A program made the position numbers and the translations under genes. A DNA stretch of 35,318 bases from JARIHD01 sp964503715. GTDB lineage: Bacteria; Patescibacteriota; Saccharimonadia; Saccharimonadales; UBA4665. The stretch lies in NCBI GenBank assembly GCA_964503715.1, contig CAZDAD010000008.1, forward strand, positions 1-35,318, given 5' to 3'. The notes below the pieces were generated by a model that was not told the DNA's origin, did no database searches, and was given only the letters and a program-made list of their open reading frames with translations. This document shows positions 30,938 to 35,318 of this stretch, one piece after another; position 1 is the first letter of the stretch; each line of letters begins with the position of its first letter.

Positions 30938-32615
30938 TTCTTCCTAAAATAATTACGAATTCTGCATTACCAGAGTCAACGCCTGCAGGCAGTGTCGTAA
31001 CCGCCTTGGTCCCAAATCGCTTCTCGAGGTAGTTTCTAGTATAAGGCTTTTTGTTAGATTTTGTTAGGTCTACGACCACTGTTTTGTCGTAATCACGGCT
31101 GGGTGCCGTACCAGGCTCACCAAAAACATTATAACCGTAACTCTTGAGTAAGTCCGACGCATCGGTTGCTAGACCGCCAGTATTGGTACCATTTACTACT
31201 TTAACGGGTGCGTTCTCACGAGCTAGGTAACCATCCTTGAAGGCAGTCCGTATCTTGAGTTGAAGCTCTGTGTAATCAAACAAGCCTGCTATAGGACGAA
31301 CGATAGACTGGCCCGAAATCATACCCGTAGTCATGATTGGCGAGTTGTTTTCGGCCAAATCTACTGAGTGGAAATTGCCACCGATTCGCTTACCCAGCTT
31401 GAGCAAGTTTAGGGCATCACCAGTCGATACATCTGTCGATACATGCGAACCAAAGTTATCCATTAGCTGATTAATCTTAATCGGGTTTGAATAGGTGCCC
31501 GCTGATGTAACCTTGTCAGACAAAGCCTGCAGCAGAAGGCGCTGACGCTCGGCTCTGTCAAAGTCACCGCGCGGGCTGGTATGTCGTGAACGAGCGTAGA
31601 ACAAGGCCCTAATACCATCGAAGTGTTGCATGCCAGGCTGAACGTTGAGGTAGTATGGCTTGCGGCGGACAGGATCCCACAAGTGCTCCGAGACGGCTGT
31701 TTCTTTGGTAACATTGATGTCCACTCCACCAACAGTATTGATGGCGTCCTCAAAGGCCTTGAAGTCAACCATCACGTAAGCATGGATTTTTATACCTGAT
31801 ATTTTGCTAATCTCGGCCCGTATTGCATCAATGCCTGCGGCTTCGGCATCGGCTTTCTTTTTGCCCTTACTTTCGGCACGCTGCTTGCCGTAGCTATAAA
31901 CAGCATTAACCTTAGTTGTGCCGTAATCCGTCTTGACCCATAAGTCTCTAGGAATACTAACCATATCAGCCCGATTGGTAACAGGATCGATACTGGCGAT
32001 TATTATTGTATCTGTTAGATCGGCCCCGTCATGACCATCACCACCGCGGCCAAGCATTAGGAAATTGACACGACTATCACCTTCTTTGTTCAAATAGGAC
32101 GGGTCAACATTGTCACTCAGGACGATTTCGCTACCGCCCTTAAAGGTCTTGTTGAGATTGATATAGCCCTTAATCACCAAGAAGCCGACAAGCAGACCCA
32201 TAACACCGATAGCAGCCAAGGCTCCATACATAAACTTTTTGAGTGACAGACGCTTTTTGGAGCGCACCTTTTTGTGCTTTTTTTTGTTCGGTAACGCAGG
32301 AGTCAGCTCATCTAGCTTGTCTGGCCATGGGTTAGCACGCTTGGGCAAGCCCGACTTTTCGGCATTGGGCCTAATAGCAGAGCTGCGTTGAACTGATGTC
32401 TCGGCATTAACCGAGGCATTAGCCACATGGAAACCTTCGCTAGCGGCAAAATCATCTAGCTTGCGGCCAGTCGCCTTTAGTTGAGTTCCACCAACCGTAC
32501 GACGTTGGTTCTGGGATGTAGGCTGGGGCTTGGGTGCTGACCTCTGTTGGCGGCTACCAGTGAACCCATCGAGGGCGCGGCGCGGCTGAGGCGATGGGCG
32601 TCTAAAATTATCCAT
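30912..32615 (-). CDS. LytR-CpsA-Psr (LCP) family wall-polymer ligase with LytR_C domain
   Basis: A 567-residue protein. The first ~130 residues are basic and disordered-looking, then one transmembrane helix (MYGALAAIGVMGLLVGFLV), then the LCP domain with NFLMLGRGGD, DTIIIASIDP and SIPRDLWV (the Arg/Asp residues that bind the pyrophosphate lipid), and RSRHTSPRGDFDRAERQR. A LytR_C domain (APVKVVNGTN...) ends it. LCP enzymes attach lipid-linked polymers to peptidoglycan outside the membrane. The ATG at 32615 is chosen as it follows a TATACT by 13 nt; an upstream in-frame ATG lies before that promoter. First gene of a three-gene operon. Confidence 0.93.
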   Translation of the reverse strand: MDNFRRPSPQPRRALDGFTGSRQQRSAPKPQPTSQNQRRTVGGTQLKATGRKLDDFAASEGFHVANASVNAETSVQRSSAIRPNAEKSGLPKRANPWPDKLDELTPALPNKKKHKKVRSKKRLSLKKFMYGALAAIGVMGLLVGFLVIKGYINLNKTFKGGSEIVLSDNVDPSYLNKEGDSRVNFLMLGRGGDGHDGADLTDTIIIASIDPVTNRADMVSIPRDLWVKTDYGTTKVNAVYSYGKQRAESKGKKKADAEAAGIDAIRAEISKISGIKIHAYVMVDFKAFEDAINTVGGVDINVTKETAVSEHLWDPVRRKPYYLNVQPGMQHFDGIRALFYARSRHTSPRGDFDRAERQRLLLQALSDKVTSAGTYSNPIKINQLMDNFGSHVSTDVSTGDALNLLKLGKRIGGNFHSVDLAENNSPIMTTGMISGQSIVRPIAGLFDYTELQLKIRTAFKDGYLARENAPVKVVNGTNTGGLATDASDLLKSYGYNVFGEPGTAPSRDYDKTVVVDLTKSNKKPYTRNYLEKRFGTKAVTTLPAGVDSGNAEFVIILGRNEATNSQD

Positions 32616-32628
32616 AAACAATGTTCCA

Positions 32629-32634
32629 AGTATA
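32629..32634 (-). promoter_or_regulatory. -10 box (TATACT) for the LCP operon
   Basis: Minus strand, 13 nt before the ATG at 32615; short leader of ~7 nt. Confidence 0.5.
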
Positions 32635-32682
32635 CCGACTTTAGGCCAAAGCGTAAACCTGTGCAAGCACAAACATTTAGGG

Positions 32683-32688
32683 TATAGT
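32683..32688 (+). promoter_or_regulatory. -10 box (TATAGT) for lepB
   Basis: Eight nt before the ATG at 32697, so nearly leaderless. The 81-bp intergenic space is shared with the divergent LCP operon. Confidence 0.55.
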
Positions 32689-32696
32689 AGGACTCA

Positions 32697-33590
32697 ATGA
32701 ATCCTAATAATAACCAAAGTCCGCTGCCAAACGGTGACGGACAACAGCCGCCAATGTCTATGCCAACCAGCGTGCAGCCTGTGGCTGTAACGCCTGCTCC
32801 ACCGCTTGAGGCTCAGCAGGCTGCGTATAGCGCCAGCGCCCAACCCGTGCAGCAGCCTGCACCCATGCAAACTATGCCAGTACCAGAGGCCATACAGCCA
32901 TCACCAGCCCAGCAAACCATTACCCAAACAGCGCCGCAGCAATACCACCCCGACTCCAATGTTCAGCCTGGCGTCTACCAGGCACCACAAGTCGCTCACG
33001 AACCACAGGGCGAAAGCAGAGGTAGCATACTGTCGACAATTCTTATTATTGTTTTGTCGCCGCTAGCTGCACTGTTCCTTATTATGTTCGTCTTTCAATC
33101 CTACCAGGTAGATGGTCCAAGTATGCAGACCACGCTACACGACAAAGATCGCCTAATTGTCTGGAAGGCCCCTGTTACGTGGTCCAAAATAACCAAGCAC
33201 CAATACGTCCCTAACAGAGGTGATATTGTGATAGTTTCCGAAAACAAAGCCAATGACGGAACGGCCAATGCCGCTGCCGACAAGCAGCTTATTAAGCGAG
33301 TGATTGCCTTACCTGGCGAACGGATCACCATCCAAAACAGCGTTGTAACTATTTATAATGACAAGTATCCGAACGGCTACCATCCCGACAAAGAAATGCC
33401 CTATGGCTCGGTCATCAAAACTACCTCTGGGAATATTGACCTCAAGCTAGCTAGCAACGAGATATACATTATGGGTGATAACCGTGAGAACTCGCTCGAC
33501 TCCCGATTCCTGGGACCAATCAATCTCAAGGCCGTAGTCGGCAAGCTCATCATCCGTGTGTTGCCTGCGGGCGATGCCAAAATGTTCTAG
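32697..33590 (+). CDS. lepB: Signal peptidase I with Pro/Gln-rich N-terminal extension
   Basis: A 297-residue S26 protease that removes signal peptides from exported proteins. The catalytic Ser is S142 in VDGPSMQ, the catalytic Lys is K200 in QLIKRVIALPGE, and the box E motif MGDNRENSLDSR is at 259-270. One membrane helix lies at ~110-135 (LSTILIIVLSPLAALFLIM). About 105 residues rich in Pro, Gln and Ala precede it, longer than in most bacteria, and are probably cytoplasmic and disordered. The stop shares four bases with the convergent parB stop. Confidence 0.95.
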   Translation: MNPNNNQSPLPNGDGQQPPMSMPTSVQPVAVTPAPPLEAQQAAYSASAQPVQQPAPMQTMPVPEAIQPSPAQQTITQTAPQQYHPDSNVQPGVYQAPQVAHEPQGESRGSILSTILIIVLSPLAALFLIMFVFQSYQVDGPSMQTTLHDKDRLIVWKAPVTWSKITKHQYVPNRGDIVIVSENKANDGTANAAADKQLIKRVIALPGERITIQNSVVTIYNDKYPNGYHPDKEMPYGSVIKTTSGNIDLKLASNEIYIMGDNRENSLDSRFLGPINLKAVVGKLIIRVLPAGDAKMF

Positions 33591-34453
33591 CTAAGCTTGC
33601 TGATAATTTCGGCCAGATCTTCGTCCGATTTAAATCTGATTTCGAGGCGTCCGCCACGAGCGGTGCGCTTGATTTGAACAGGTGCGCCCAAACGCTTGCC
33701 GAGCCTTTGAGTTTCGGGAGTCTCTGTGGCCATGCGCTGTTTGGCGGCAGGCTTTTCGGTGAAGCCTTCTTTGACAGAGACGACGTAGCGCTCCGCCTGT
33801 CTGACGTTCCAGCTGTGTTCCAAAATATTTTTCAGTAGTTCAGCTTGATGCCTAGGATTATTCTTTAGGGCCAGAATCGCTCTGGCGTGGCCCTCAGATA
33901 TTTTTTCTTCCTCCAGCGCTTTGCGAGCCGCTTCGGGCAATTGCAACAATCTGACAATATTATTGACAGTCGAGGCAGCCTTACCAAGGCGCTCGGCAAT
34001 CGCATCATATGTCATATTGAACTGCTGGTGCAGACGCTCTATTGAAACCGCCTGTTCTAGCGCCGACAAATCGACACGCTGGACATTCTCTACAATGGCA
34101 ATTTCTAGTCGCTCCAGCTCCTTGATAGTACGCACAACGGCAGGCACTTTGGTAAGCCCTGCCAGCTGGCTAGCCCGCCAGCGCCTCTCGCCTGCTACTA
34201 TCAAGTATTTGCCGTTCTTCAGGGGTGATACTACCAAAGGCTGAACAACCCCGTGCTGTTTAATTGAATACGAAAGTTGTTCAATGGCTGTCTTATCAAA
34301 GTGCTGACGAGGCTGCTCAGGGTTAGCCTCTAGGTCCTTTACTAGTAGTTGTTGGATACGTTCGTGCTCCTCGAAGATAAGCGTCTTGTCAAAATCTTGA
34401 GGAATTAGCGAATCAAAGCCCCGCCCTAGTCCAGATTTTTTAGTTGCCGACAC
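33587..34453 (-). CDS. parB: Chromosome partitioning protein ParB
   Basis: A 288-residue ParB/Spo0J-type protein. It begins with the short ParA-contact motif region (GLGRGFDSLIPQ), then the CTPase/ParB domain with GERRWRASQLAGL, the helix-turn-helix (YDAIAERLGKAASTVNNIVR) that reads parS, and a C-terminal dimer domain. The start is GTG 34453 with AAGGAGG eight bases upstream; it overlaps parA by 14 bp. No canonical parS site was found in the window. Confidence 0.95.
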   Translation of the reverse strand: MSATKKSGLGRGFDSLIPQDFDKTLIFEEHERIQQLLVKDLEANPEQPRQHFDKTAIEQLSYSIKQHGVVQPLVVSPLKNGKYLIVAGERRWRASQLAGLTKVPAVVRTIKELERLEIAIVENVQRVDLSALEQAVSIERLHQQFNMTYDAIAERLGKAASTVNNIVRLLQLPEAARKALEEEKISEGHARAILALKNNPRHQAELLKNILEHSWNVRQAERYVVSVKEGFTEKPAAKQRMATETPETQRLGKRLGAPVQIKRTARGGRLEIRFKSDEDLAEIISKLS

Positions 34454-35204
34454 GGTCTTTTACCTCCTTGGCTAATTGTTTGTACGCTCTGGCGCCCTTG
34501 GACCATTTATCGTGTTCGAAAATGGTCTTGCCAAAGCTTGGGGCTTCGGCCAAGCGAACATTGCGCGGAATATGAGTCCTAAATAACTTGGAACCAAAAT
34601 GTTTGGTAAGCTCCTGCTCTACTTGGTCAGATAGGCTAGTTCGCTTGTCGTACATGGTGATTGCCACGCCAAGCAAGTCTAGGCCTGGGTTAATACCGTG
34701 CTTAACTCGCTGCACCGTGTCGAGCAATTGCCCTAAGCCCTCTAAGGCATAGTATTCGGCTTGAACTGGAATGATTAGGCAGTCAGCCGCCGTCAGAGCA
34801 TTGATAGTGAGTAGCCCGAGTGCTGGTGGACAATCAATAATAACGTATTCGTAAGTGCCGTTTTTGAGAGCTTGCTTAAGCGCAAATTCCCTGTTTGGCT
34901 GGCTCACTAGTTCGACTTCGGCCGCCGCCAGATTACTATTGGCAGGCAGAACATAAAGCCCCTCCCGATTGGACGGCAGAACAGCTTGATCTAAAGTGTT
35001 CATCTGGAACAAAGTTTCGTAACTGGTGGCCGATAGAGCAGATTTGTTGATGCCAAGGCCGCTGGTAGCGTTCCCCTGGGGGTCTAAGTCGACTAACAAA
35101 ACAGGGGTCGTATTGGAAGCCAGCTGCGCCGCAACATTAACAGCAGTCGTAGTCTTGCCGACCCCGCCCTTCTGATTAATCACCGCAATGACTGTTTGTT
35201 TCAT
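34440..35204 (-). CDS. parA: Chromosome partitioning ATPase ParA (Soj)
   Basis: A 254-residue P-loop ATPase with the deviant Walker A K-G-G-V-G-K-T-T at ~12-19 (NQKGGVGKTTTAVN), Walker A' (LLVDLDPQGNATSGLG) and Walker B (YVIIDCPPALGLLT). It pairs with ParB to move origins apart. An extended -10 (35227-35235, minus) gives a ~16-nt leader with AGAGGA. In many bacteria this pair lies near the origin, but no dnaA box cluster or dnaA gene is in view. Confidence 0.96.
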   Translation of the reverse strand: MKQTVIAVINQKGGVGKTTTAVNVAAQLASNTTPVLLVDLDPQGNATSGLGINKSALSATSYETLFQMNTLDQAVLPSNREGLYVLPANSNLAAAEVELVSQPNREFALKQALKNGTYEYVIIDCPPALGLLTINALTAADCLIIPVQAEYYALEGLGQLLDTVQRVKHGINPGLDLLGVAITMYDKRTSLSDQVEQELTKHFGSKLFRTHIPRNVRLAEAPSFGKTIFEHDKWSKGARAYKQLAKEVKDRVGN

Positions 35205-35226
35205 CCCCTCATTTCCTCTTATGTAA

Positions 35227-35235
35227 AGTATAGCA
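35227..35235 (-). promoter_or_regulatory. Extended -10 promoter for parA-parB
   Basis: TGCTATACT on the minus strand, 22 nt before the parA ATG. The remaining bases to the window end hold no gene that I can support. Confidence 0.65.
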
Positions 35236-35318
35236 CCTCGGGCAGAGGGGGCAAATACAGCCTAGTGAACGACAACGTGACCAGCGGCTCCCACCTAGTA
35301 GTGCCAGAGCATAACGCT

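Noticed and set aside
33587..35318. parS site near parAB
   Set aside because: No 16-bp palindrome close to the usual parS was found; only short half-site resemblances such as GTTTCA near the parA start.

Overview
The window looks like chromosome from a Candidatus Saccharibacteria (TM7, Patescibacteria/CPR) genome, probably a metagenome or draft assembly because it has runs of 10 and 100 N. The clues are: very compact gene packing with many start/stop overlaps; a translation-gene order (rpsB-tsf-frr-uppS-rseP-proS) from which pyrH, cdsA and dxr are absent; a PrmC with an NLPY motif in place of NPPY; a short EF-Ts and a short ProRS; a type B L31; and many promoters whose -10 box lies about 6 nt before the ATG, implying leaderless mRNAs. 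TAA, TAG and TGA are all used as stops and an RF1 gene is present, so the code looks standard. The assignment is by pattern, not by a search.

Left edge (1-3530, minus strand): two tandem genes for Asp-box (BNR-like) repeat proteins with a tail-fibre-like N-terminus. Their first 168 codons are identical, inside a perfect 513-bp direct repeat. 3577-5350: serS-hpf operon with a long structured leader. 5369-9065 (minus): heliorhodopsin, HAD phosphatase, RumA/RlmD-type RNA methyltransferase and an Fe-S PD-(D/E)XK nuclease, each touching or nearly touching the next. 9190-13575: envelope and membrane proteins of unknown role, including a DUF2207 protein whose poly-Gly tail probably carries the ribosome binding site of the next gene. 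13648-15889 (plus): a VanZ-like membrane protein, a CDP-alcohol phosphatidyltransferase started from inside it, and two GNAT-like proteins.

15899-24775 (minus): translation and envelope maintenance: rpsB-tsf; then frr-uppS-rseP-CPBP protease; then proS-greA; then lysS followed by an overlapping KTSC-Ham1 fusion gene. 24925-26481 (plus): an unknown protein, then a small basic ORF overlapping a PIN-domain gene (toxin-antitoxin-like), interrupted by the 100-N gap. 26533-28921 (plus): rpmE, prfA and prmC; PrmC methylates the RF1 encoded just upstream. 28958-32615 (minus): LytR-CpsA-Psr protein, polytopic membrane protein and HtrA-like protease, an envelope operon. 32697-33590 (plus): signal peptidase I. 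33587-35204 (minus): parA-parB for chromosome segregation.

No tRNA, rRNA, IS element, CRISPR array or canonical parS site was seen. No gene-free stretch exceeds 300 bases. The most notable items are the duplicated N-terminal module, the heliorhodopsin with a long basic N-terminal tail, the KTSC-Ham1 fusion overlapping lysS, the leaderless promoter pattern, and the two tRNA-synthetase leaders with competing or long-range pairings.
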